From Lingula anatina (taxonomy: Eukaryota; Brachiopoda; Lingulata; Lingulida; Lingulidae): DNA of 64,000 nt. Shown piece after piece: positions 1-12,300 of the stretch. The position numbers and the translations under genes were made by a program. The stretch covers positions 601,739-665,738 of the forward strand of contig NW_019775291.1 in the NCBI RefSeq assembly GCF_001039355.2, written 5' to 3'. The first letter of the stretch is position 1. Each line of letters starts with the position of its first letter. The notes below the pieces were generated by a model that worked only from the letters and a program-made list of their open reading frames with translations, had not been told where the DNA came from and made no database searches.

Positions 1-267
1 CCCCCCCCGAGTTATTTCTAGGCCTGGTGCAGTTTGCTAGTACCTGTCACCTACATGTAATTGAAGAGTAATAAGTAAATTAATAATTTAATTAGCTTTT
101 TTGTCTGATGAGATACAATGTATAATTCTTTAAAGGAGAATAGCATACTGAATTCAAATCAGTTCCAAAGCCCAGCACACTCAGTAGTTGACAATGCGTT
201 ACTTAATGAAAGGCAGTTTAAGTCTATTTAAGATATTAATGCAGTGATTTATTAACACCAGCATCTA
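1..267. other. Intergenic, no gene seen
   Basis: The window starts with a C run at 1-8. No open frame with coding character, splice pattern or RNA signature is visible before the MITE that begins near 268. Confidence 0.5.
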
Positions 268-483
268 TGGGTGCATTCCCATAGATTTTAAATCGATCTA
301 TCCCTGTGGGGAGTCTCACTAGATTACTGTCAGATAATCCGGCTTAAGTGTCCGTCCCGCCTACTACAAGCTGTAAGGGGGTAATTAACTTTCGTGCCCG
401 CTCGGCTGACAGCTATTAAGCGTGAACCCCCAGGGAGTTAGGTCGATCTAGTTGGATCGATCTAATCTCTGGGAATAGGGTCT
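268..483. mobile_element. MITE, family 1 (copy a)
   Basis: This is a 216-bp non-coding element whose ends are imperfect inverted repeats built on ATTCCCA followed by an AGATT and a GATCGATC block. It matches the reverse complement of 37318-37533 at roughly nineteen bases in twenty, including the core GGGGGTAATTAACTTTCG. It lies about 350 bp upstream of the first collagen-C4-like gene. It encodes nothing, so it is a non-autonomous repeat. Other members of the family are at 10536, 14280, 15302 and 42644. Confidence 0.8.
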
Positions 484-840
484 ATAATATTTAAATACCT
501 TGGTGGAAAAAGAACACATTACCCTGCAATAACTATCTTAGTGGGATTAAATGTCCTGGTATCTATGCAGGAAATATCCAAGCAGGAAGTTTTCTGCATG
601 GGTGGAAGTGAAATAATTGCTGCACGGTACTGCATACAGGTTACTTCCAAACAAACAAACACAAATAGATTTACGGATTTTTCCTGCTCACCCACAAATC
701 ATCTCTTAGCAGGAAATTACTTGTAGTCCAAATTTCCCAACAGGATGCTATTAAAATGATGACCCTCCCTACTTGTTCCAAGTACAAATAGTCGCCCAAA
801 ATCTATCTAGATTCAGTGTAAGTCAAATAAAGTTAGAACA
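484..840. other. 5' flank of the first C4-like gene
   Basis: This stretch holds the presumed promoter and 5' UTR of the gene starting at 841. I see no clear TATA box. A short open frame at 541-726 has no coding character. Confidence 0.4.
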
Positions 841-3123
841 ATGACTGCAGTTATTGCGACTGTGAGAATTGGCATACTTCTGGCAGCTCTTTGTTGCTTG
901 ACCCCTTCACATGTTAGGGGCTATGTGAGCGAGGCTGGACAAGAAGTTCTGATGAAGATGGTGTATGATCTGCAGAAAGACATCATAGATGATAAGAAAA
1001 AACTGGCACACCTGGACATGGTGACCCAGGAACTGCAGGAGGAAAACAAAATGTTGAAGGTGAATACTCTGATAAAAATTCTTTTTTTAAATTCTCACCT
1101 GTCATCAAACCACTGAAGGTAAATTGTCTTATACTTACTAATTATAATAATTCAATTCATTTTATTAACTGATAACAAAAAAAATAATAATAATCAATTA
1201 AGATTTGTGAGATTAAAATTCTCACATAGGATCAAAATGCCACAATCCACATATCAGATACATATGCAATAAAGATCTACTTATATGTGACTAAAATACG
1301 CCACTATCCTAAAAAGTGGATGTCCACGAAACATTTAAATTCTTGTCCATTATAATTTATCAGGAAAAATTGAAAGATTTTCGCAAAAGGGAAGAAAAAC
1401 CAGTTGAAGGGCTCAACAAAACTCTGATAAGGTACAGAAGGCAGATCCAAAATTCTCCTGGAGCAGGTGATTAACATTCTAAATTTGTAATCAACTTGTT
1501 AAATGTTCTATTTAATAACTTGATTATCTCTACATTCACAACTTCATATTTATTTCTTTTTTAAACTGCTTTATAGTAGTCCTCAGTATTAGCAAAGTGG
1601 CAAATTAATTCAATCAAATAAAGAGAGATTTCATTTTTCTAAAAGAGTCTGATTTTCCAGTGAAATTGATCAGTGTCCAAGTTCATAACTTTTATATGTT
1701 GATAATGTTTGCACAAAAATATCCTCAAACAGACATATTTTCTCTGGCTTCAGGTGGAGCAACATATGTGAGATGGGGCAGAACGGTATGCCCAAGTGGT
1801 GCCGAAAAGGTATATAATGGTGAGTTATTTCAGCATTAACTATATGTTCTTTCCTACATATGTACAGACATGATGTATCTGAAGTCATAGTCATCACCTT
1901 TGTCTGTTGTAGCATTGTAGCTGTGCACTTTTTACCATGAACACAATTTATGGAAAAGCCTGTAATTTATTATTCTCACTATTATTTGATTAATTTATGG
2001 TACTAAAATACAGGTCAAGTATCAATTTTGGAATATTTAATTTTTTTAATTTTTAATTATTTGATTTATTTTCTTAAAGTTATGCAGTTTTTAAGTAATT
2101 TTACATTTTCACCTACTGTCATTGTCGGTGTGTTACTTTGAAATGCTAGTCGCGTTTTCTCAATACCTATAGTACAAAATTAAAAATGGTTGTTAAATAT
2201 GTTATTTATCATTATGTGTACTACTGCATCAAAATTGACAAAAAACATTCTGTATACTGCCACTAAAAATACTATTTCAGGAAAACCACAAAACTTATTC
2301 ATCTCTAATGTACAAAAATTATTCTTAGGACAAAAAACAGCTCAAATAAGAAAATCAGCTAATGATCAAGATTATTTTTCTGGGAGTTTTGCAGATGTTT
2401 GTGAAATTTTCATTTTTCACTTAGTGGCATTTTCAGTGTGTGACTTTGAAATCTCATTGGCCTGAAGTCCAATATAATATACTTTCTGAATGTTCATGTT
2501 ATCTCTATATCACATGGCTGTGGTGATTATATCATTTATCGTTATGCAATATTGCATCAAACTTGACAAAAACTCCATAAAGTCTGTAAGAAAAAACAAC
2601 TATTCTAAGTTCTTTCTTTATTTCAGGTGTGGTCGGTAGTTCTTGGTACGACCACAATGGAGGTGGTGCCACCTATCTATGTCTTCCTCATGATCCTCAG
2701 TGGGGGACTGTCACTGAGGGCTACCAGTCAAAATCTTACATGTACGGAGTGGAATTTGAAATGTATAACAATGACCCCTTCCTCAAAACCAACGTGGATA
2801 GAAAAATCACCAGTTTGCAAGACCACACAGCAGTCTGTGCTGTCTGCCGCATCCCAACAAGGACCAGTCAAGTGATGATTCCAGCCAAAATGGACTGTCC
2901 AGCTAGCTGGACCAAGGAGTATGGAGGCTACTTGATGTCCTCTCATCACACGCACAAAAAATCAGATTTTGTCTGTGTCGATAACGCCCCAGAGGTTAAT
3001 GACGGGGGTGTTGGGAATCAAAATGGTGGACTTTGGTATAATGTTGAAGCGGCTTGTGGTTCTCTCCCCTGTCCTAGCTATGGTGATGGGAAAGAACTCA
3101 CATGTGTAGTGTGCACTAAATAG
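841..3123 (+). CDS. Secreted coiled-coil protein with short-chain-collagen-C4-like C-terminal domain (copy 1)
   Basis: Four exons with GT-AG borders and consistent phases: 841-1059, 1364-1466, 1754-1819 and 2627-3123. They give 294 residues plus a stop. The chosen ATG starts a signal peptide (residues 1 to about 27, hydrophobic core GILLAALCCL). Next comes a heptad-rich coiled coil (LMKMVYDLQKDIIDDKKKL), a basic linker, then the conserved globular part. That part opens with YVRWGRTVCP and ends YNVEAACGSLPC...CVVCTK, with about ten cysteines probably in disulfides. It resembles the C-terminal region of sponge 'short-chain collagen C4' and its many invertebrate homologues, but there is no Gly-X-Y stretch, only a residual PGAGGA. 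The second gene at 5580 has the same exon plan, so the two are tandem duplicates. The protein is expected to be extracellular and oligomeric; its ligand is unknown. Confidence 0.85.
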
Positions 3124-4272
3124 AACTGCTGAGTATATTAGCCTTAAAATCTAAAAAAATTACTATAAACAGGTAGAGATTTAACAAGGACAGACAGTTT
3201 TATAGTTTTGTCTGCTTCGAGTATGATTAAATCATGATCAAGAAGTATAATCCATGGAAGCAACTGTTTACTAGAGTTGATTATGAACTTACATGCAATG
3301 TGTGATCTAAGAATATTAATGACTCAATCTTTTTTCAATGGGGAAAATTTTGAATTTTACAGTGTATTTTTTAAGTCATACATTCTTAAAATTAGAACAT
3401 CTCTATAGAGTGGTAGTAACAAAATTAACAAAAAAAGGCAGGCTACTTTACATGTACATTTCCATTTTATATGGCAAAAACAACAAATATTTTATAGAAA
3501 TATATCTTTTATGATTCTAAAATTTTGCACTGAAAAAAATGGAACAATAATTATTCCCATTGAAAAGAGCAAGTCATTACAATAACTGTAGTATTATTCA
3601 AAAGGTGAGACAACTTAGTTTCAATATTTACATGTTTTTAACAGATCTAAATTGTACATGTTTTCTCTAATCAAAAATAAAATCATTTGTATTAAAACTT
3701 TTACATAATAATAAAAGATATTCATATGAGACAAACTGATTTACAGAAATTATTAGTAATACGCAGTGATGTGGATCAACAGTCTTGAGTTCATCTTGCC
3801 CAAATATGAATAATAATATGTGGGGACAATATCGCTAACAATTTATCTTACAAAGCAAGAACAAAATTTTCATTCTCAACAGATGATTAATGGAATCAAT
3901 GAGCTTTGGTCAATGGGGTTTCCCCAGTCCTGATGTTTGTAGGCATAAACCCTGAATTCTTGTCCATGCAAGTTTGAAGAACTCATCTCTGGACTCATCC
4001 AAGTTTTCATATGGTGCGTTAGCATGCATACCTTTAACAATTTCACTATTTTGCAGAATACAGGATGTTATAACATAATCATGCATGCTTCTGGTTGCTA
4101 GGACCTACTAGTACTATAGTCAGCTCAATATTAAAGGTTGACCAGCAATTTGTAGTTTTAACTTAAAATTACTGAAAAATGAAGTATATATTAGCCTGAA
4201 GAAAAACCTTCAACATCAGAAACTTTAAATTTTCCATGAGGTTGATTCCAAGATCTCTTCTGAAGGCCCCAA

Positions 4273-4273
<1 letters not shown>
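3124..4273. other. Intergenic and 3' UTR of copy 1, no gene seen
   Basis: AT-rich sequence after the stop. A possible poly(A) signal (AATAAA) lies near 3677. No coding exon or RNA gene is recognised. Confidence 0.5.

Positions 4274-4368
<95 letters not shown>
4274..4368. repeat. (TA)n microsatellite
   Basis: About 95 bp of uninterrupted TA dinucleotides between the two collagen-C4-like genes. The reading frame crossing it on the minus strand (Ile-Tyr repeats) is an artefact of the repeat. Confidence 0.95.
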
Positions 4369-4369
<1 letters not shown>

Positions 4370-4659
4370 CATATGAAAATACTTTAGCTTCAAAGTGCCA
4401 AAAATTAACACATGTTCATAATAATTAACAATAATTTATCATCAATTTGAGTGATACAATGATAATTTTAGCACAAAAGATAAAAGTAAATAATCAAAAT
4501 CAAATAAATGGAAATGCAATAAAACCAGTTAAATATAATTATAGGTCATCCATAAAAACTTCTTAACTTGTGTAAAGTTTTACTCAGTCTACTCATCTAG
4601 ATTCTTGCATTGTAAATTTTGTCCTGGGAAATGACAGAGTGATAATATAATGACAGGAG

Positions 4660-4826
4660 NNNNNNNNNNNNNNNNNNNNNNNNNNNNNNNNNNNNNNNNN
4701 NNNNNNNNNNNNNNNNNNNNNNNNNNNNNNNNNNNNNNNNNNNNNNNNNNNNNNNNNNNNNNNNNNNNNNNNNNNNNNNNNNNNNNNNNNNNNNNNNNNN
4801 NNNNNNNNNNNNNNNNNNNNNNNNNN
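4660..4826. other. Assembly gap (167 N)
   Basis: A run of unknown bases. It is followed by a CT-rich stretch (TCTCTC/TTTCTC, about 4845-4885), so a simple repeat probably caused the gap. Confidence 0.99.
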
Positions 4827-5579
4827 TTTTTTGTGCATGTGCACCTCCCTCTCTCTTTTTCTCTCTTTCTCACTCTCTGTCTTAAATTTCTATTCCTATA
4901 TCTCATCTTAATTCTGCTCCAGTGGGCTTAAATTAAATCACTTAAAATAATTTGATTACACATGTCATACCAGGACCTAACTAGGTGTAATTATTATACG
5001 TACATGTAAACACTCAGAGATTCATAACACAGCCCAGGTTGGAAATCATTAAAAGATTAAGGACATTTTCTGGATGGGTGGGAAGCCAATAAATCCAAAT
5101 AACAGACCTTAAAATATTTTACTGTGGTGAGACAGACAGTTACCCACACTTCAAAATAACACCCAACAAAGGAGTGTCTGAAGAATACCACAAGGCCCTT
5201 ATCATTAATTGCCAGGCTAAGCACCACAACAAGTGATGAGTGCACAATTCACTTCCTGGTATGAAAGTGACCCTGCAAACAACTATATCCTGTTTCTCAG
5301 GAAATCCCAGGTAAAACCCACAGTAACAGGATCAAGTAAATGAGTCAGCACACCTTTAAAACTATGTTAACACCCCTGTGCAGGCTATCAGACTGACACA
5401 CCTGTGGACCTAAGCAGTCAAAGAGAAAACCTTGGTGCTGTCCTTAACAACAGCAGATATTGTTTGTGACAAAAAAGTAACTTTTCTTTTATATTACACA
5501 CACATACATATCTAGAAATTACATGTCATAGGTTGTGGACATTAACTTTAGGAAAGCAAGGTGTACAGAGCAGAAGAAA
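4827..5579. other. Intergenic, 5' flank of the second C4-like gene
   Basis: A pyrimidine-rich tract follows the gap, then ordinary sequence up to the second C4-like gene. No exon is recognised. An ATG at 5535, in frame with the chosen start, lies only 45 nt upstream and would place a charged stretch before the signal peptide, so I did not use it. Confidence 0.4.
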
Positions 5580-7543
5580 ATGACAATCTTGGACTCTGTT
5601 TTACTGTCTCTACTGGCGACAGTATGTATTTTACCTTATGTTGAAAATAAAGCACATGGAACAGGGCATAACCAGGTGCTCATGAAGATGGTCTATGAAC
5701 TGCAGAAAGACATCATTCAAGACAAGCAGCAGCTAGCACAGCTGAATGCTCTGACCAAACAGCTCAAAGACGAGGGGGAAAAACTAACAGAGGAGAATAA
5801 AAAACTCAAGGTAAGTTTAAAACTTGTATTTATCATAATGCCATTCTTTAAATTTCATTGCATGATCCTTTTTTAGTATTTTACATCAACTGAAGCCACA
5901 TCAAAAGATGTTTCATTTGTGTATTGAATCATTTATATTGGTACTGTGAAATGTCTTTATACAAGCCATGTAGATTTTTTTCATTCTAATTAACATAAAA
6001 CAGTATAATTAATACATTACATGCATAATGTGCTACATTAATTTTGTTGCATGACCTCTAATTATTAGAACTGGTTCAAATAGGTCTTAGTTTATTTTTC
6101 ATCTTACAGGAAAAAATTAAGGAAATAAACCATTTACTGCATGGAAAAATTGACAGTAGACCAGAGAATGGCACTTTACACAGAGCAAAGAGGCAGGTTT
6201 CAATCAATGGTAAGAGAATTATATGTAAGCATTGCATATTGGAAAAGTGCTTACACCTTTATCCCAACCAGTCAGAGAGACTAGCATGTTAATCAGTTCC
6301 TTAGGTCCAGATGGTATTCTGTGTACATCTCGGACTCTTTATCTTTTACAGCTTACTGTTGCCAGATATTATATTTCTATAGTTAATCATCTCATTTTTC
6401 TTTAAGTCTTGATTTGTGATAAATATGAAAATTAATTTTTCTGCAATACTTACTAGTAAATGAAGCATGATGACAGAATTACAGTTATATTGCTATATTT
6501 TGCTGTTTATGTTTGTGTCATACATTTATCATAAACTAATTTTCATTTGTCATCTGGGATCCTTATTTTTGGGATCTAGTTTATCATTGAAAACTTTCAA
6601 TAGTGGTGAAATTCATTTTATCATCATTCTTCACTCAGCATATACAACAACTTAAGGATATTTGTGGAGAGCACAAGCAATCTGCATATGTTCTTAGACT
6701 CTAGAGTTAAAAAATCTATAAAATACAGACATTTTCTATATTTCTCACAATGTCTTTGCTCTTCAGGACCAGCTGGTGGAGCAATGTATATCCGTTGGGG
6801 CAGAACAACATGCCCTGTGGAAGCAGAACTGGTATATAGTGGTAAGCTGAATTCACCCAAATTATTTCACGAGCAGATTTATGAAAACACAATGTAGAGG
6901 CATGGAATTATGTGCCCCAGGTGCTCCCCTTTTTTCTTAAGGTGTAAGTTCAACACCCCCCCCCCCCCCCCCAAAAAAAAAAAAAAAAAACTGTCAGAGG
7001 GTTTTTTAAATACATAAAATACATACTACCATGGATTTCTATATTTTAGGTATAGCTGGTGGGTCCCATTATACCCACACAGGAGGTGGAAGCAACATAC
7101 TGTGTATGCCTAGAGACCCACAGTGGGGCATCTACACAGATGGATTCCAGTCAAGTGGTCATTTCTATGGTGTTGAGTTCAGGACAGCAGCAAATGACCC
7201 TTTCCACAAAACAAATGCCAATTCCATAACAAGTCTAACCCCCCAAGATGTAGTATGTGCTGCCTGCCGTGTCCCCACACGCTCCAGCCACATCATGATC
7301 CCGGCACACATGGAATGCCCCAACAGCTGGTCCAAAGAGTATACAGGGTATCTCATGTCTTCCGCCTATACCCACAAACGCTCAGAGTACATATGTGTGG
7401 ACAGTGCCCCTGAGGTGGACGAGAAAGGAGGGGATGACAAGCAAGGTGCCCTGCTTTACAATGTTGAGGCTGCCTGTGGCTCTCTCCCCTGCCCCGACTA
7501 CATCAGTGGTAGAGAGCTCACCTGTGTGGTCTGCACCAAGTAG
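5580..7543 (+). CDS. Secreted coiled-coil protein with short-chain-collagen-C4-like C-terminal domain (copy 2)
   Basis: Four exons: 5580-5810, 6110-6209, 6767-6841 and 7050-7543. They give 299 residues plus a stop, in the same phases as copy 1. The ATG at 5580 opens a signal peptide (MTILDSVLLSLLATVCILP). The coiled coil LMKMVYELQKDIIQDKQQL is almost the same as in copy 1. After it comes a probable basic processing site (HRAKRQ), then GPAGGAMYIRWGRTTCP, a single vestige of a collagen-like Gly-Pro-Ala, then the Cys-rich domain ending LTCVVCTK. Final exons of the two copies share most residues, while the linker in exon 2 has diverged freely. Intron 3 contains an adjoining C17/A18 homopolymer pair (6956-6990). 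Family assignment is by recognised motifs; the function is unknown but probably extracellular recognition or matrix. Confidence 0.87.
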
Positions 7544-8762
7544 TACTCTGTTGTTGAAAGTTTTCGAACACTGACTATTCTCCACAATGAGGACGTTGTG
7601 GAACTAGTGTTCAGAAATGTTTACAAGTAACATTATGTCTGTGTGTGTTTCTAAGTTCTAGTCGTAATTATTTAAGAAGGCTGAACTATTGATTAAAAAA
7701 ACCTAGGAGTAACATTATGTATGGATGTGTTTCTTAATTCTAGTCATAAGGTATAATCTGAGGTGGCTGAACTTAAGCACTGTTTTAAAAAAAATTACAA
7801 GTGACAGTATGCCTGAATATGCTTCTAAATATTTTACTCATAACCTACATATACCTCTGGTGGATTTAAAATCAGACAGTATTTCAATCTTAATTACCTG
7901 TGACAAATATATGTCTATTTTCAATAGGTAAAAGTGGTCTGTAAATACAGACCGAAAACTAAGAGAGAGTTAATGAATAAAATTTCATAGTGTCAAAACT
8001 TTAGCACTTGACATATCTGCTCTTTTCCTGTCTTAACGAGTTACAGTGCACATTATGCACTGTAGCAAAGTGGACCATTTAGCTGGTAACAGACTATGCA
8101 ACACAACAAAAACAATTGACCACTAGCTTTATTTTCACTTTCACCAAACATCTCATAATCATATGTAACTTTGTAAGTCATTTTGTATTAATTTTGTGAA
8201 TTTTCTCAACCCATCTAAGTCAGATTTAGCACGTTTAAAAAGGTGAACTTCTGCAATAAATGAACACTTAGACTTGGTAGTTCATATATGAATAATGATT
8301 TTCTCTAGATTTTAATATATGTATTTTGATTTACAGAATACAGATTTCTGTTAATAAAGACTTCAAATCCACACAGATGTCATTGTTTTAAAATCAATAT
8401 TAAGATCTTTAGATCAAAATTTAGTAAGACCAACTGTACAAACTGTAAAACTTTCTCCAAATACACATTGCACCAACTGTACAGAACACTTGAATTTATA
8501 ACACGGTAGCAGGGAGACCATCAGAGACCATNGTCAAATAATACCCTGTAACCCTCTCGCAATATATGCCATGAACACCTCTCGCTGACGCTCGAGGTGT
8601 TATGGCATATATCGGGCGGGTGACAGTGTATTATCTCACACATAATCTAAACAATTGCAGGCGACAAATCGGCTGGTAATTTAGTATCAATCTATTTCTC
8701 AGGCTGTTAACAAAAGAACTTTTACATGACTGACAAACATTTCAACATTTCATTTCTTTCAG
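7544..8762. other. 3' UTR and intergenic region
   Basis: Probable 3' UTR of the gene ending at 7543, with AATAAA at 7976-7981 and another near 8353. A single N sits at 8532, beside a short repeat of GAGACCAT, and may mark a contig join. No further exon is seen until 8763. Confidence 0.5.
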
Positions 8763-8871
8763 ACTGGTAGAGATCAAACGCCGCTGGGACCCTTACAACT
8801 GGTTCAGCTGTCACCATTGTGTGGCCTCGGATTTGAAACCGGATCCAATTGATGTGTTGGAGAGGGGAGGG
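8763..8871 (+). pseudogene. Orphan C-terminal exon of a berberine-bridge-like FAD oxidase
   Basis: The exon is preceded by a good acceptor (TTCTTTCAG) and followed by a donor (GTAAGT). It encodes LVEIKRRWDPYNWFSCHHC, which parallels the terminal exon of the next gene (LLEIKKKWDPRNIFTCHHC at 15771). It enters in the same split-codon phase as that exon. Unlike it, this exon has no stop before the donor; reading through, the first stop is TAG at 8977. None of the other exons of such a gene occurs upstream. Its 3' phase (0) matches the exon at 9372. It is either the remnant of a lost upstream paralogue, the end of a gene broken by the assembly near the N at 8532, or part of a fused tandem protein. 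Confidence 0.7.
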
Positions 8872-9317
8872 GTAAGTTCGGCGTTAACTTTTAAACATGT
8901 TGGACGTTTTTATCTTGTTGCTAAGACTGAAAGCGTTTTTATGACCGCTTTCCCATACACATTCGGTCTACGTAGATAGACCTAACATTTCAGGGACTCT
9001 GGCTGATTGCAATCAGCTTAACTTAATGACGCGCCTCCTCCTGGTGTTGGGTAGTAAGTAAAAAAAAAAAAAAAACTCCTATTTATACGACTACGTTGGA
9101 AGGAATTAGAAGTGTTTCATTTAGTCCTCCAGAGTTGGTTCGGTATACGTAGAAAAATGGTGTCTTTTGGACTGGGGATCTATAAGGCATTACGACGATT
9201 CAGTCATACAGTCATCAAGCTTTTCTAATGAAGGGTAAAATGGCATGCCTCCTAGGTAGACAGACACGCTTCAGAAACGGATTACTTCTTTATAATCATA
9301 ATACACAAGTGCATGTA

Positions 9318-9355
9318 TATATTATATTATATTATATTATATTATATTATATTAT
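9318..9355. repeat. (ATATT)n pentanucleotide microsatellite
   Basis: A pure TATAT/ATATT array directly upstream of the first recognised oxidase exon. The same pentamer recurs at 38548 and 39475 as (ATAAT)n. Confidence 0.9.
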
Positions 9356-9371
9356 ACGCGCACTCTTCCAG

Positions 9372-12300
9372 AGAGTGATCACGGAGTACTGCCAGCCAGA
9401 TCAGAGTTGCTGGCCGTCTGTAGAAGAGATAGAAGCATTCTGTCGAACCATATATGGCGAGTGTGTGTTGCCCGGAGAACCGTTCTACAGGAACGCTACA
9501 ATAGGAACCATACAGCCTGAAAGATGGGTTGCCAACCCGGGTGAGTCCAATGGTCGAATAAGTTGTCATTTATTTCACTGGTGAGAGTTGAGGGCGTTCT
9601 CTATTTTAAAAACGTGTATTTCCTCATAATCTTACATATAACCTGTAGAGCGTATTTGTGATATTCAATATTTTGAAGTTCATAGGAAGATCTGTTGTTG
9701 AAAGCAGCTAGAAACAAATGTTTTTGGGCCCCTTTTAAAACATAACCATCGGCCAAGAATTTTTTAGAAGTAAGCTTCAAGCGTGTTACACTTCGTTTTA
9801 CACTTTGTTTAAAGAGGGAACGTCAAAGTACCATTGCAAGCGAAGTGAGGTTCGATCACTAACCAAGAAAAGTGCTGGCGTATAATACAGAAGAAAAATA
9901 GTGTGTTAGACATAATAAAGTATAAATGGTTGGGATAATTAAGGGTCGATAGCTAAAACTACCTAGCGTAATATTGCTATATGTGTTGTTCAACTATCTT
10001 GGAAAATTCATGAATGAAATGACACATTTTAAAAAAGACTCAGCAGTGAAAGAAAAAAAGTGAAATACATTTTCTTTACTTTTTATGCATTGAGGAATGC
10101 GTCTATGGACTGAAATCAAATTATTCATATTTTGTTATGACATAGAATTAAGGTTTTATTATTATTATAACGTATGTGATTTTTATTGTTTCAAGGGCCT
10201 ACTATTTTTCTTTTCTGTGACGATTATCACTGTTTTCTTTTCGTTCAACAGGTCTCATTATTTACATCATAACCCTCCAGGACATCCAGAAAAGCGTGAT
10301 ATTCGCCAGCCGATTTAACATTCGCATCTCCGTGATTACATCCGGGCATGACTTTATAGGCCGAAATACGGCAGACGGAAGCCTGCAGATCAACCTATCG
10401 CGATTAAAGTACCTGTTTGTGGACTTGAACGACGCCAGTAGCGACACCGGGATGTCGTGCGTAACGGACGTGGGGAATAATTGGGCCAAGTTGTATGAGG
10501 AGGTAAAAACAAAATTATACGTGAAAGTCTCTTAAGACCCCATTCCAACACGTAGATCGATCTATCAGGATAAATCCATCTCCGAGGGTTTTTCGCTAGA
10601 TTGCTTTCAGCTTAAGCGGCTTAGATGTCTGGCACGCCTACTGAAGCTGTTAGGGGGTAATTAACTATCGTTTAGCGGCTTCAGTAGGCGTGCCAGACAT
10701 CTAAGCCGCTTAAGCTGAAAGCAATCTATCGAAAAAAGCCCTCGGAGATGGGTCGATCCTGATAGATCTAGGTACGGGGATGGGATTTTAATTTGATTTC
10801 TAAGAAAGGTTTCTGTTTCGTCAATCAAAGCATACTACGAAATTGCCTCTCTTACAGAACCGTTAATTGTTTTGGTTATAACAAGTAAATGTAAAGATAC
10901 CAAAGTTGCAAACAATTTGTCTAATATCGCCTACACTGAAACCATTGTTCCCTATTCATCAATGCAAAAAAAGAAGTTTAAGGGAAATTCCGAATGTCTT
11001 TTTTTATTCATCTTTTTTATAAATTTGTGTCAGACGTTTAAAGGAAACAGATGGTGCCTGTAGTATAATGAATATACTGAATAAAGTTGCAAGTTTTTTG
11101 ATGAAAAATATATAATTGGCAAATACAAAATTAATTAATGTTTATTTCTCAAAGGTCACCGGCAGATATAACAAACTGATCGTTGGTGGCAACTCTGGCA
11201 CCGTTTCACCTGCCGGCTTCACGCTAGGTGGCGGTAAGAGCTTGCTGTCCAAGATGTTCGGCCTCGCAGTCGACAACGTTTTGGAATTCACTATCGTCAA
11301 TGCACAGGGGCAGATAGTCCACGTGTACCCCACTCACATAGTCATCGAGGACTCCGACATGGGATTCACGCGGGTAGAGGATCCGGATTTGTTTTGGGCT
11401 CTTCGTGGAGGTGGAGGCGGCACTTTTGCCATTGTCACTCGCGTCAAGTACAGACTATTTGAACCCCCTAGCGGCGGATTTACAACTCTGAGGTAGTGAT
11501 TATGATTAAGCAGTTAAACTATTTAATTGTACATTGACTTAAAAAGATTTGAAATTTGAATGGAATGCGTTGTTTTTGCAACGGTGTGTTTATAAATCTA
11601 CAGTTCATTAAATTGACGGTATTTATACTAAATGTGATAGCTACCCAAAACTTTTTAACAATCAAATTATTTTAGTATCAATATATAATCTTTAACAACT
11701 TCAGGGGACTCTACCCATTCCAAACAGACCAAGCAGGCAACAATGTGGTAGCAAATGAAGTTTTGGATTTCATGTTCTCATACATAAGGGGCCTTCCACA
11801 GAAAGCATGCGGCTACGTTCTGGTAAGTTCGGTCAAAATCAGGCATAATTCTATTTACGCACTCCTGATGTGAGTTGAGAGAGTCCCCCCCCCATGATAG
11901 AGAGTCGTCATCATCACTTTAGTCAGGCTAACCCTAACCTGTATAATTAAATAGGGTTGGGGGTGGACTGTCTGTTATACGGACCCTCAGTTTCGTCAAC
12001 ACCGGTGTCATGTACCAGAAGGTCCCCATGACAGAAAGTCCGGGACCCGTTATTTCAGTAGGACCCCTGGTTTCTGAAATAACGGGTCTCGGACTCTGTA
12101 TCATGGTAATTATGTTTAATATACAGGGTCCCCCGGACCCTGCATTTAACCGGACCCTACATTTCAGAACATAGAGTCCGGGACCCGTTATTTCGAGACA
12201 GGGAGTCCACCGGACTCTCAGTTTTAAAACACCGGGTCTGCCGGACCCTAGAATGGTAGGACACTGTGTTGCTTGACACCGGCTTAAAAGTCCCAATGAA

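Noticed and set aside
541-726. Short plus-strand open frame upstream of the first gene
   Set aside because: No splice signals, homology or coding bias; it lies in the 5' flank.
4169-4411. Minus-strand open frame rich in Ile-Tyr
   Set aside because: It only reads the (TA)n microsatellite.
9228-9584. Open frame taken as the first oxidase exon from its own ATG
   Set aside because: The part before 9372 is a pentamer microsatellite preceded by unrelated residues. A good acceptor (CTTCCAG) shows that the exon begins at 9372, and there is no signal peptide.
11934-12296. Arg/Pro-rich minus-strand open frame
   Set aside because: It reads the GGACCC repeat inside an intron.
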